A stretch of 64,000 nucleotides of DNA from Bradyrhizobium genomosp. I (2014). Lineage in GTDB: Bacteria; Pseudomonadota; Alphaproteobacteria; Rhizobiales; Xanthobacteraceae. A program made the translations under genes and the position numbers. Each line of letters opens with the position of its first letter. Position 1 is the first letter of the stretch. Under the pieces are notes generated by a model. The model saw nothing but the letters and a program-made list of their open reading frames with translations. It was not told the origin of the DNA and made no database searches. Positions 55,734-63,598 of this stretch are shown here, piece by piece. Location of the stretch: contig NZ_AJQE01000126.1 in the NCBI RefSeq assembly GCF_000261685.1, positions 31,166 through 95,165 on the forward strand, in the 5' to 3' direction.

Positions 55734-56915
55734 GTGTCGTTAGCCAAAAATATCGATCTGCTGAGACGCCTGCCAAGGCTGGACGGACTGCGCTTTGCCG
55801 AGCTCGGCCGCAGTGCGGATGAAGCCAGCCCCTTGGAAGAGATCATCGGCTTTGGCGACAATCCCGGGGCCTTGCGCATGTTCGCGTTCGTGCCGGGCCA
55901 ATTGCAGAAGCCCCGCGCGCTCGTCGTCGTGCTGCATGGCTGCGGGCAGACGGCAGCCGCCTACGATTTCGGCGCAGGCTGGTCGACGCTGGCAAGGCAC
56001 TACGGCTTTGCTCTTTTGATGCCCGAGCAGCAACGCCTCAACAACGGCAACACCTGCTTCAACTGGTTCAATCCGGAGGACACGGTGCGTGGCGGCGGCG
56101 AAGCGCATTCGATCCGCGAGATGATCGCGCACATGATCGAGACGCACCGCATTGATTCAAGGCGCGTCTTCATCACCGGCCTGTCGGCCGGCGGCGGCAT
56201 GACGTCGGTGATGCTTGCGACCTATCCGGAAGTCTTCGCGGCCGGCGCGGTCATTGCCGGACTGCCCTATGGCATCGCCTCGAATTTGCGCGAGGCGCTC
56301 GACGGCATGTTTCATTCCCCGGCGCGTCCCGCGCGCGAGCTCGGCGATCTCGTGCGCAGCGCCTCCGATCATCGCGGGCCCTGGCCGAAGGTCTCGGTGT
56401 GGCACGGCAGCGCCGACCGCACCGTCAATCCCGGCAATGCCAACGAGATCGTCAAGCAATGGCTCGACCTGCATAGTCTGCCAGAGATGCCGATGGCGGA
56501 GACCAATGTCGATGGCTATCCGCGCCAGGCCTGGTGGGACAAGGACGGCGAGACGCTGGTCGAGTCCTATGCCATCACCGACATGGCGCATGGCACGCCG
56601 CTCGGTCTTGCCGACAACGACCAGCGTTACGGCATGGAAGGCGCGTTCCTGATCGAGGCCGGCATTTCCTCGTCCTACCACATTGCAAAGTTCTTCGGCC
56701 TTACCGGCTGGATTCCGGACGCCGCAAAGGCGGAAGCCAGGCCGGCAGCGAAGCCTGCAACGAAGCCGGTGCTGTCGCCCGCGCCGCATCTCGCCCGCTC
56801 GATCCGCGCGGCAGTCGCCGAAGAGCCGGTCGAATTGAAGCGCGAGCAGGCTCGCGGCTTCGATCTCGGCCAGATCATCACGCGCGCGCTCACGGCCGCG
56901 GGATTGATGAAGTAG
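55734..56915 (+). CDS. PHB depolymerase/esterase family protein
   Basis: A 393-aa alpha/beta hydrolase of the PHB-depolymerase-like esterase family. I use GTG 55734-55736, which follows AGGAACT at a good distance. A TTG at 55695 would add 13 codons. Core motifs are VVVLHGCGQTAAAYDFGAGW near residue 73, the nucleophile Ser in ITGLSAGGGMTSVML near 151 and the acid/His region VWHGSADRTVNPGN and DMAHGTPLG. The last roughly 70 residues form a Pro/Ala-rich tail. No signal peptide, so intracellular. Intracellular polyester or other esters are possible substrates. Confidence 0.87.
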   Translation: MSLAKNIDLLRRLPRLDGLRFAELGRSADEASPLEEIIGFGDNPGALRMFAFVPGQLQKPRALVVVLHGCGQTAAAYDFGAGWSTLARHYGFALLMPEQQRLNNGNTCFNWFNPEDTVRGGGEAHSIREMIAHMIETHRIDSRRVFITGLSAGGGMTSVMLATYPEVFAAGAVIAGLPYGIASNLREALDGMFHSPARPARELGDLVRSASDHRGPWPKVSVWHGSADRTVNPGNANEIVKQWLDLHSLPEMPMAETNVDGYPRQAWWDKDGETLVESYAITDMAHGTPLGLADNDQRYGMEGAFLIEAGISSSYHIAKFFGLTGWIPDAAKAEARPAAKPATKPVLSPAPHLARSIRAAVAEEPVELKREQARGFDLGQIITRALTAAGLMK

Positions 56916-56917
56916 CC

Positions 56918-56963
56918 TCGCCGTCGTCCCGGATCTGCGCTGGCGCTTGTCCGGGACGACGGC
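56918..56963. repeat. Inverted repeat between convergent genes (GTCGTCCCGG family)
   Basis: GCCGTCGTCCCGGA and TCCGGGACGACGGC are perfect 14-bp arms around an 18-bp centre. It lies 3 bp after the esterase stop and 39 bp before the convergent monooxygenase-like gene end. It may end transcription from both sides. Confidence 0.85.
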
Positions 56964-57002
56964 CGAGTTTGTCGCGGGCGCAATCGCGTCAGCCCACAAG
57001 CG

Positions 57003-57305
57003 CTACCCCGTCTGATCGATCCATTCGATCGGCGTCACCGTCACTTCGCCGCCCGCAACCTTCCGCGTCGCCTCCTGATAGTGCTTGAAGAAGTCGCGCG
57101 ATTGCAGCGCTTTTTGCGCGGCATCGTCGGTGACGCTGGCGAGGTGGAGATAGCTGCCGTCGTCGCGATGCTTCAGGCAACGATAGCCGATCCGCCCTTT
57201 CAGTTCCGGATCGCCGTCGATCGCCTTGATGAAACGGCCGATCTCGCGGTGCCAGTCTTCCGTCGCGCCGTTCCTGAACTCGTAGCTGATCATGAAGTGC
57301 TTCAT
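57003..57305 (-). CDS. Small protein, possibly antibiotic-biosynthesis-monooxygenase-like
   Basis: A 100-aa protein, MKHFMISYEFRNGATEDWHREIGRFIKAIDGDPELKGRIGYRCLKHRDDGSYLHLASVTDDAAQKALQSRDFFKHYQEATRKVAGG. The alternating beta-alpha pattern with paired His resembles the small ferredoxin-like ABM fold, but I cannot place it with confidence. The start ATG 57303-57305 follows AGGGAGC. It is divergent from the HxlR gene, and probably its target. Confidence 0.72.
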   Translation of the reverse strand: MKHFMISYEFRNGATEDWHREIGRFIKAIDGDPELKGRIGYRCLKHRDDGSYLHLASVTDDAAQKALQSRDFFKHYQEATRKVAGGEVTVTPIEWIDQTG

Positions 57306-57362
57306 GTGACGCTCCCTGTTCGTCATATGCGTCATCATCTGCGCTTCGCGAGCGATCCTGCA

Positions 57363-57389
57363 AGTATGGACAAATTTGATAGTATGGAC
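57363..57389. promoter_or_regulatory. Direct repeats in the divergent HxlR promoter region
   Basis: AGTATGGAC occurs twice at 57363-57371 and 57381-57389, with 18 bp between starts. They lie between the divergent monooxygenase-like and HxlR genes. Their placement fits HxlR binding sites, but no test is possible here. Confidence 0.5.
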
Positions 57390-57444
57390 TTTCTCGACGC
57401 TGCTCCTATGCTCCCGCAAGCTCGCTGCGCTTGGAGGAGACGAC

Positions 57445-57813
57445 ATGGCAAGGGCAATCCCGGCGCGCACCTGTCCGGTGGCGGCCTTTCAGAAGATGAT
57501 CAGCGGCAAGTACAAGCTCCGCATCGTCTGGGACCTGAAGGACGGCCCGCGCCGCTATGGCGAGATCAGGAGCGGACTGTTGCGCGGCACAAGTGGAAGC
57601 GCGGAGATCACCCCGCGCGTGCTCAGCCGCGAATTGAAGGCGCTGACGCAAAGCGGCCTGATCGACCGCAGGGATTACGGCGAGGTCCCGCCGAAGGTCG
57701 AGTACCGCCTGACCCGCAAGGGCAAGAGCTTCGTGCCTGTCGTCGCCGCGATCCGGGAGTGGGGCGAACGTCACCTCAGTGAGACGGCGGCGCTGGCGAG
57801 CGCCGCCGAATAG
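57445..57813 (+). CDS. HxlR family transcriptional regulator
   Basis: A 122-aa DUF24/HxlR winged-helix regulator. The Cys of RTCPVAAFQKMISGKYKLRIVWDLKDGPRRYGEIR near residue 12 is the conserved redox- or electrophile-sensing N-terminal Cys of this family. The wing and C-terminal half (VLSRELKALTQSGLIDRRDYGEVPPKVEYRLTRKGKSFVPVV) are standard. It starts at ATG 57445 after GGAGGAG. It is divergent from the small monooxygenase-like gene and probably controls it. Confidence 0.92.
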   Translation: MARAIPARTCPVAAFQKMISGKYKLRIVWDLKDGPRRYGEIRSGLLRGTSGSAEITPRVLSRELKALTQSGLIDRRDYGEVPPKVEYRLTRKGKSFVPVVAAIREWGERHLSETAALASAAE

Positions 57814-57871
57814 TGCATGATCCGGAAAAGTGTGAAGCGGTTTTCCGATCAGATCATGCTCAACCAGAAGG

Positions 57872-58552
57872 CTACATCTCGCCGGTGATGAACGGATTCG
57901 TCATCCGCTCCTGGCCGATGCTCGAGCCTGCGCCGTGGCCGCAGATGAAGCCGACATCGTCGCCGAGCGGCAGCAGCTTGGTCAGGATCGAGTTGATCAG
58001 CGTGGCTTGACTGCCGCCGGGCAGATCGGTGCGGCCGACCGAGCCCGCGAACAGGACGTCGCCGACATGGGCAAAACGTAACGCCTTGTTGAAGAACACC
58101 ACGCTGCCGGGCGAATGGCCGGGGCAGTGCAGGATGTCGAAGTGCAAGCCGCCGATCGACACTGTGTCGCCTTCGTCGAGCCAGCGGTCCGGCGCGAAAT
58201 CGCGGACGCCGGTCATGCCGAAGCGCGCGCCGCTTGCGACGACGTTGTCGAGCAGGAACTTGTCCGCGACATGCGGGCCCTCGATCGGCACCTTCAGCGC
58301 ATCGCGCAGCTCGGCCGCGCCGCCGACATGATCGATATGGCCGTGGGTCAGCCAGATCTTCTCCACGGTGACGCCGGTCTGCCTGATCGCATCCAGGATC
58401 TTCGGCACGTCCCCGCCGGGATCGATCACCACGGCCTTCCTGGAAGGCTCGTCCCAGATGATGGTGCAGTTCTGCTCGAATAGCGTCACGGGAACGATGA
58501 TCGCGCCCGCCTTGGGTTGCGAGGAGTCCTGGGAGTCAGTTTGCTCGGTCAT
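57872..58552 (-). CDS. MBL-fold metallo-hydrolase (glyoxalase II-like)
   Basis: A 226-aa metallo-beta-lactamase-fold hydrolase. The metal motif is THGHIDHVGG near residue 73, followed by CPGHSPGSVVFF with His near 144, AGSVGRTDLPGG near 170 and a C-terminal CGHGAGSSIG His. The N-terminus LFEQNCTIIWDEPSRKAVVIDPGGD is typical of YcbL-like glyoxalase II relatives. The start is ATG 58550-58552, in which only a short Gln/Asp/Ser-rich N-terminus precedes the domain. It is divergent from the first GH13 gene. Confidence 0.92.
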   Translation of the reverse strand: MTEQTDSQDSSQPKAGAIIVPVTLFEQNCTIIWDEPSRKAVVIDPGGDVPKILDAIRQTGVTVEKIWLTHGHIDHVGGAAELRDALKVPIEGPHVADKFLLDNVVASGARFGMTGVRDFAPDRWLDEGDTVSIGGLHFDILHCPGHSPGSVVFFNKALRFAHVGDVLFAGSVGRTDLPGGSQATLINSILTKLLPLGDDVGFICGHGAGSSIGQERMTNPFITGEM

Positions 58553-58735
58553 GGCGCCACAATGCCGATTTTTGTCGGCCCGCCAAGCAAAAGATTCGCA
58601 AAGGATTCGGGCGAGAGGTTCGGGAACAGCCGCTGCCCTCGTCACACGGCCGTCCCAATTCGCCTGCCAATTCGAACCGGGGCGTTGCTGCCGCGTTCTC
58701 CCGCGCGCGGCGCAGATTTCGGGTGGTCTTTCGGC

Positions 58736-60340
58736 ATGGCTCAGGGCAACGAGAACTGGTGGCGCGACGGCATCTTCTATCAGATCTATCCGCGCTCGTT
58801 TCAGGATGCAGATGGCGACGGCGTCGGCGATCTCGCCGGCATCCTCAGGCGGCTGCCTTACGTGAAGTCGCTCGGCGTCGATGCGATCTGGCTGTCGCCG
58901 ATCTTTCCCTCGCCGATGGCGGATTTCGGCTACGACATCTCCGACTATACCGGCATCGAGCCCTTGTTCGGCACGATGGCGGATTTCGATGCGCTGCTCG
59001 CGGCCGCCCATGACAAAGGCCTGAAGCTGATCCTCGACCTCGTGCCGAACCACACCTCGGACCAGCATCCCTGGTTCGTGGAGAGCCGCGCCTCGCGCGA
59101 CAATCCCAGGCGCGATTGGTACATCTGGCGCGATCCCGCGCCTGACGGCGGCGCGCCCAACAATTGGCTGTCCGAGTTCGGCGGCAGCGCCTGGCAGTTC
59201 GACGAGACCACGGGCCAGTATTACTATCACGCCTTCCTCGCCCAGCAGCCGGACCTGAACTGGCGCAATCCCGAAGTCCGCGCCGCGATCTACGACGTGA
59301 TGCGGTTCTGGCTGGACAAGGGCGTCGACGGTTTTCGCGTCGACGTGATCTGGCACCTGATCAAGGACGCCGAATTCCGCGACAACCCGCCCAACCCGCA
59401 TTATGTCGAGGGCCGGCCGCCGAACGAACGGATCCTGACGCAATACTCGACCGACCAGCCGGAGGTGCATGACGTGATCGCCGAGATGCGGCGCATCACC
59501 GATTCCCACGGTGCGCGCGTCCTGATCGGCGAGATCTATCTGCCGCTGCACCGCCTCATGGCCTATTACGGCAACGATCTCGCCGGCGCGCAGATGCCGT
59601 TCAATTTCGCGCTGCTCTCGACCTTCTGGAGCGCGCGCTCGATCGAGAAGATCATCGAGGATTACGACAAGGCGCTGCCGCGCGGTGCCTGGCCGAACTG
59701 GGTGCTCGGCAATCATGATCGCCCGCGCGTGGCGAGCCGGGTCGGGCCGGAGCAGGCCCGCGTCGCGGCCATGCTGCTGTTGACGCTGCGCGGCACGCCA
59801 ACGCTCTACTACGGCGACGAGATCGGCATGCATCAGCTCGCGATCGCGCCGGAGGACGTGCGCGACCCGTTCGAGAAGAACGTGCCCGGCATCGGTGTCG
59901 GCCGCGACGGCTGCCGCACGCCGATGCAATGGGATTCCTCCAATTTCGCCGGCTTCTCCGAGGTGAGGCCGTGGCTGCCGCTGCCTGAGGACCATATCCG
60001 CGAGAACGTCGCCAATCTCGAAGCCGATGCGCGCTCGATCCTCAATCTCTACAAGGGCCTGATCGCCTTGCGGAAGAACTGTCCCCCGTTGGTCACGGGC
60101 GACTATCATCCGGTCTCCGCGCAGGGCGATCTCCTGATCTACCGCCGCGAGGCCGGAGGCAGGGCGGTCATCGTGGCGCTCAATCTCGGTCCTGATCCGA
60201 TCGCGGTGACTACGAGCGCGGTCCGTTTCGGCAGCAGGATATTGCTGTCGACGTTTCTGGATCGCGAAGGTGAGGGGATCGAAGGCGTGCTGGACCTGCG
60301 CGGCAATGAGGGGGTGGTGATGGCGCCGCCTCACACGTAG
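58736..60340 (+). CDS. GH13 alpha-glucosidase (oligo-1,6-glucosidase/sucrose isomerase-like)
   Basis: A 534-aa alpha-amylase-family enzyme. It starts at ATG 58736 (MAQGNENWWRDGIFYQIYPRSFQD). Conserved regions: DLVPNHTSDQH (region I) near residue 98, GFRVDVIWH with the nucleophile Asp (region II) near 195, LIGEIYLP with the acid Glu (region III) near 263, and VLGNHDRPR (region IV) near 323. The ancillary TPMQWDS motif is near 398. The pattern fits alpha-1,6/alpha-1,4-glucosidases. No signal peptide, so cytoplasmic. It faces the second GH13 gene convergently. Confidence 0.92.
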   Translation: MAQGNENWWRDGIFYQIYPRSFQDADGDGVGDLAGILRRLPYVKSLGVDAIWLSPIFPSPMADFGYDISDYTGIEPLFGTMADFDALLAAAHDKGLKLILDLVPNHTSDQHPWFVESRASRDNPRRDWYIWRDPAPDGGAPNNWLSEFGGSAWQFDETTGQYYYHAFLAQQPDLNWRNPEVRAAIYDVMRFWLDKGVDGFRVDVIWHLIKDAEFRDNPPNPHYVEGRPPNERILTQYSTDQPEVHDVIAEMRRITDSHGARVLIGEIYLPLHRLMAYYGNDLAGAQMPFNFALLSTFWSARSIEKIIEDYDKALPRGAWPNWVLGNHDRPRVASRVGPEQARVAAMLLLTLRGTPTLYYGDEIGMHQLAIAPEDVRDPFEKNVPGIGVGRDGCRTPMQWDSSNFAGFSEVRPWLPLPEDHIRENVANLEADARSILNLYKGLIALRKNCPPLVTGDYHPVSAQGDLLIYRREAGGRAVIVALNLGPDPIAVTTSAVRFGSRILLSTFLDREGEGIEGVLDLRGNEGVVMAPPHT

Positions 60341-60345
60341 CTGTC

Positions 60346-60405
60346 GTTGCCGGATCTGCTCGTCTTGGCCGCGCTTGTCCGGGACGACAGCGGGGAGTGT
60401 GGATG
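60346..60405. repeat. Intergenic repeat fragment (GTCGTCCCGG family)
   Basis: CGTTGCCGGATCTGC at the left and GTCCGGGACGACAGC at the right, a degraded copy of the family seen at 46801 and 56918. It lies between convergent genes. Confidence 0.6.
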
Positions 60406-60419
60406 CACTGGCGGCCACG

Positions 60420-62120
60420 TCAGCGCGGGTGCTTCTTCCCCCGCACCGTGGTCTCGTCGATGTCACTCCGCTTCAACAGATAGTCCAGTCCCCCGACGCG
60501 ATACCAGCGATAGCCATACGGCTCCAGCACGATGCGATGCTGGCCGCGCCTGTCGGCGTGGCTGTGGTCCTCGGCGAGCAGGTTGATCAGGTGCGCGCCG
60601 GTATCGCCGGCTAGTCCGGCCGAGAACGCGATCTCACGCGGCTTCTCGTCGAGATTGTGCACGAACAGCGCCGAATTGTTGCGCCAATCGTAGCGCATGA
60701 TGAACACCGCGGGATCGCGCGTCGGGATAACCGTGAAGTCACCCCAGCCCACTTCCGGCACTTCCTTGCGCATGCGGACGATGCGCTCGGTCCAGTTCAG
60801 CATGGAATTCGGATCGCGGCGCTGCTTGGCGACGTTGACGTGCTCAAAGCCGTAAGGCCCCTTGTCGATCACAGGGCAGGCCGGCTTGTCGCTCTTGGTG
60901 AAGCCGCCATGCGGCTCGGTCGACCATTGCATCGGCGTGCGCGCGCAATTGCGTTCGGGCAACGAGAGATCGTCACCCATCGCGATCTCGTCGCCGTAGC
61001 GAATCACGGGCGTCCCCGGCAGCGTGCACATCAGGCTGTAGGCGAGCTCGAGCCGCCTGCGGTCGCCGCCCAGCATCGGCGCAAGGCGGCGGCGGATGCC
61101 GCGGTCGTAGAGCTGCATGTCCTTGTCGGGTCCGAAGCATTTGAACACGGTGTCGCGCTGCGCCTCGGTCAGACGCCCAAGATCAAGTTCGTCGTGATTG
61201 CGCAGGAACAGGCCCCATTGCGCCGTCGCGGGGCGCGGCTTGGTCGCCTTCAGCGCCTTCGCCAGCGGGCGCGAATCGGCGGAGGCCAGCGCGTAGAACA
61301 GATGCTGGTTGACGTGGAAGTTGAACATCATGTGCATGCGGTCGGCGTCGCGGCCGAAATATTCCATGTCGGTCTTCGGCAGCACGTTGGCTTCTGCGAG
61401 AATGATGGCGTCGCCCTGACGCCATTGCAGGAATTCGCGAAACGCGCGCAGCATGTCGTACTGCTCGACCGGCTTCTTCACCTTTGCGCCCTTGGTCGCG
61501 ATCACGAACGGCACAGCATCCATGCGGAAGCCGGAGACGCCGAGCTGGATCCAGAAGCCCATGATCTTGAGGATCTCGGCCTGCACATGCGGGTTCGAGG
61601 TGTTGAGATCGGGCTGGAAATCGTAGAAGCGGTGGAAGTACCAGGCGCCGGCTTCCTTGTCGCGCGTCCAGGTCGATTTCTGCACGCCGGGAAAGACAAT
61701 GCCCTTGTTGGCGCCCGCCGGCTTCTTGTCGGACCATACGTACCAGTCGCGATAAGGCGAGTTCTTGTCGCGCCGCGCTTCCTTGAACCAATGGTGCTGG
61801 TCCGAGGTGTGGTTGACGACGAGATCGATGATGACGCGGATGCCGCGCTGCTTGCAGCCATGGGCGAACTCGACGAAATCGCCGAGCGTGCCGTAGCGGG
61901 GATCGACGCTATAATAGTCGGCGATGTCATAGCCGTTGTCGCGGCCGGGCGAGGTCTGGAACGGCATCAGCCAGATCGTGGTGATGCCGAGCCCGTGCAG
62001 ATAGTCGAGCCGGCGCAGCAGGCCCTTGAAATCGCCGACGCCGTCGCCGTTGGCGTCCATATAGGAACCGACGGACAGGCAGTAGATTACGCCGTTCTTG
62101 TACCAGAGATCGTCGATCAT
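60420..62120 (-). CDS. GH13 alpha-amylase family protein (trehalose-synthase-like)
   Basis: A 566-aa GH13 enzyme beginning MIDDLWYKNGVIYCLSVGSYMDANGDGVGDFKGLLRRLDYL. Regions I-IV: DLVVNHTSDQH near residue 102, GFRMDAVPF with nucleophile Asp near 198, ILAEANVLP with acid Glu near 246, and LRNHDELDLGR near 316. ARTPMQWSTEPHGGF near 411 and the all-beta C-terminal domain (VFIMRYDWRNNSALFVHNLDEKPREI) follow. The size and N-terminal YCLSVGSYMDANGDG pattern resemble trehalose synthase/maltokinase-associated enzymes rather than the first GH13. It is convergent with the first. Confidence 0.92.
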   Translation of the reverse strand: MIDDLWYKNGVIYCLSVGSYMDANGDGVGDFKGLLRRLDYLHGLGITTIWLMPFQTSPGRDNGYDIADYYSVDPRYGTLGDFVEFAHGCKQRGIRVIIDLVVNHTSDQHHWFKEARRDKNSPYRDWYVWSDKKPAGANKGIVFPGVQKSTWTRDKEAGAWYFHRFYDFQPDLNTSNPHVQAEILKIMGFWIQLGVSGFRMDAVPFVIATKGAKVKKPVEQYDMLRAFREFLQWRQGDAIILAEANVLPKTDMEYFGRDADRMHMMFNFHVNQHLFYALASADSRPLAKALKATKPRPATAQWGLFLRNHDELDLGRLTEAQRDTVFKCFGPDKDMQLYDRGIRRRLAPMLGGDRRRLELAYSLMCTLPGTPVIRYGDEIAMGDDLSLPERNCARTPMQWSTEPHGGFTKSDKPACPVIDKGPYGFEHVNVAKQRRDPNSMLNWTERIVRMRKEVPEVGWGDFTVIPTRDPAVFIMRYDWRNNSALFVHNLDEKPREIAFSAGLAGDTGAHLINLLAEDHSHADRRGQHRIVLEPYGYRWYRVGGLDYLLKRSDIDETTVRGKKHPR

Positions 62121-62318
62121 GCGCGCGCCGCCTCGGGGTCCGCCGAGGTGCGGCGGCTGCGTGATAAGTGCCTGAGGCAGGGGAGGTTCCCGCATCTCGC
62201 TTTCGTCCCCGCCTGGTGAGTCACTACGTACTCCGCGGGGACGGCAGTGGAAAAATGCGGCCGCGACTGACCTCAACGGGCCGTGTGCACACGACCGGAA
62301 TCGGCTATCCTCCCCGCC

Positions 62319-62810
62319 ATGGACAGCACCGCCCGCAACATCGCCCTCGTTCCGCCGCCCGACCGCCGACAGTCCGAAACGGCGCTCGCGGTCGCGCGCG
62401 GCACGGCGCGGCTGTTGCGCTCGCTCGGCTTCTCCTGCATCAGCGAATTGCCGCTGCCGTCGGGCCGGCGCGCCGATCTCGTGGCGCTGAACGAGCGCGG
62501 CGAAATCTGGATCGTCGAGATCAAATCGTCGGTCGAGGATCTGCGCGCCGACCAGAAATGGCACGAATACCGCGCCCATTGCGACCGGCTGTTCTTTGCC
62601 TTCACGCGGGATCTGCCGTGCGAGATCTTCCCTGATGACACCGGCCTGATCATCGCCGACGCCTATGGCGCGCACCTGCATTGCGAGGCGCCCGAGCACA
62701 AGCTTGCTGCCGCCACGCGCAAGCAGATGACGGTGCGTTTCGCGATGGCGGCGGCCTTGCGGATCAACCGCCTGGTCGATCCGCAGGGGCATGCGGACTT
62801 CTGGGAGTAG
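62319..62810 (+). CDS. mmcB: MmcB-family DNA repair protein
   Basis: A 163-aa PD-(D/E)XK-fold protein of the MmcB family, implicated in Caulobacter as a DNA damage-inducible repair factor. The nuclease-like core is LPLPSGRRADLVALNERGEIWIVEIKSSVEDLRADQKWHEYRAHCDRLFFAF (Asp in RRADLVAL, ExK in VEIKS), near residue 52. The C-terminal half is MTVRFAMAAALRINRLVDPQG. The start ATG 62319 is chosen over an upstream non-family stretch. It is divergent from the trehalose-synthase-like gene. Confidence 0.88.
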   Translation: MDSTARNIALVPPPDRRQSETALAVARGTARLLRSLGFSCISELPLPSGRRADLVALNERGEIWIVEIKSSVEDLRADQKWHEYRAHCDRLFFAFTRDLPCEIFPDDTGLIIADAYGAHLHCEAPEHKLAAATRKQMTVRFAMAAALRINRLVDPQGHADFWE

Positions 62811-62822
62811 ATGTGCGGTGTC

Positions 62823-62933
62823 GTAGGGTGGGTTAGCCGAGCGGATGCGCAAAGCGCATTTGCACGGCGTAACCCACCACTCCTATCGGCGCACGAAAAT
62901 GGTGGATTACGCCTCCGGCTAATCCACCCTACC
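62823..62933. repeat. Intergenic inverted repeat (CGTAGGGTGGG family)
   Basis: GTAGGGTGGGTTAGCCG at the left and CGGCTAATCCACCCTAC at the right, with inner CGTAACCCACCA and TGGTGGATTACG. It lies between convergent mmcB and regR. Confidence 0.85.
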
Positions 62934-62939
62934 GCAATG

Positions 62940-63494
62940 TTACCGCGGCGCGCGCTTGGCCAGAATTCGCTGCAGCGTGCGGCGGTGCATGTTGAGCCGG
63001 CGCGCCGTTTCCGAGACGTTGCGGTTGCACATCTCGTAGATGCGCTGGATGTGCTCCCAGCGGACGCGGTCGGCCGACATCGGATTGGTCGGCAGCTCGG
63101 ATTTCTCCGCGCTGGTCGAGAGCAGCGCCGCGACGACGTCGTCGGCATCCGCGGGCTTGGAGAGATAATCGATCGCGCCCATCTTCACCGCGGTGACGGC
63201 GGTGGCGATGTTGCCATAGCCGGTCAGCACGATCGCGCGTGCGTCGGGGCGCTTCTTCTTCAGCGCCGAGACCACGTCGAGGCCGTTGCCGTCGCCGAGC
63301 CGCAAATCCACCACCGCGAATGCCGGCGCCGACTTGCCGATCTGCGCAAGTCCGTCCGAGACGGTGTCGCACGATGTCACGGCAAAGCCCCGTGTCTCCA
63401 TGGCACGCGACAGCCGCTCCAGAAACGGCTTGTCGTCCTCCACGATGAGCAGCGAGCGGTCGCTCTGTTCGTTCAGTTCGGCAATGGCGTTCAA
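62940..63494 (-). CDS. regR: Redox response regulator of the RegA/ActR/RegR family
   Basis: A 184-aa Fis-type response regulator. The receiver (residues ~15-130) has LLIVEDDKPFLERLS, the phospho-acceptor Asp in VVDLRLGDGNG near 63, VLTGYGNIATAV with the switch Thr, and SKPAD with the conserved Lys. The C-terminal HTH CNRNVSETARRLNMHRRTLQRILAKRAPR is the RegA/ActR signature. I use the TTG 63492-63494 start, preceded by GAGAGAGAGG, because the length then equals RegA-type proteins. RegS/RegR senses redox state and activates nif regulatory genes in Bradyrhizobium. The partner kinase lies upstream. Confidence 0.93.
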   Translation of the reverse strand: MNAIAELNEQSDRSLLIVEDDKPFLERLSRAMETRGFAVTSCDTVSDGLAQIGKSAPAFAVVDLRLGDGNGLDVVSALKKKRPDARAIVLTGYGNIATAVTAVKMGAIDYLSKPADADDVVAALLSTSAEKSELPTNPMSADRVRWEHIQRIYEMCNRNVSETARRLNMHRRTLQRILAKRAPR

Positions 63495-63598
63495 GGTTTT
63501 GTCCTCTCTCTCCAGAGCATCGACATATGGCGTCGCAACCGCGCGGTGCCAAGGCCGCCGATGGTCGATCGGCCCTGTCGTGCGACGCAAGGTCGCGG

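Noticed and set aside
60420..62852. Minus-strand 810-codon reading of the second GH13 gene starting at 62852
   Set aside because: The N-terminal 244 codons are antisense to mmcB and have no GH13 similarity. MIDDLWYKNG at 62120 is the natural start.
62940..63590. Longer RegR start at 63590
   Set aside because: The extra 32 residues are absent from RegA/ActR-type regulators, and GAGAGAGAGG precedes TTG 63494.
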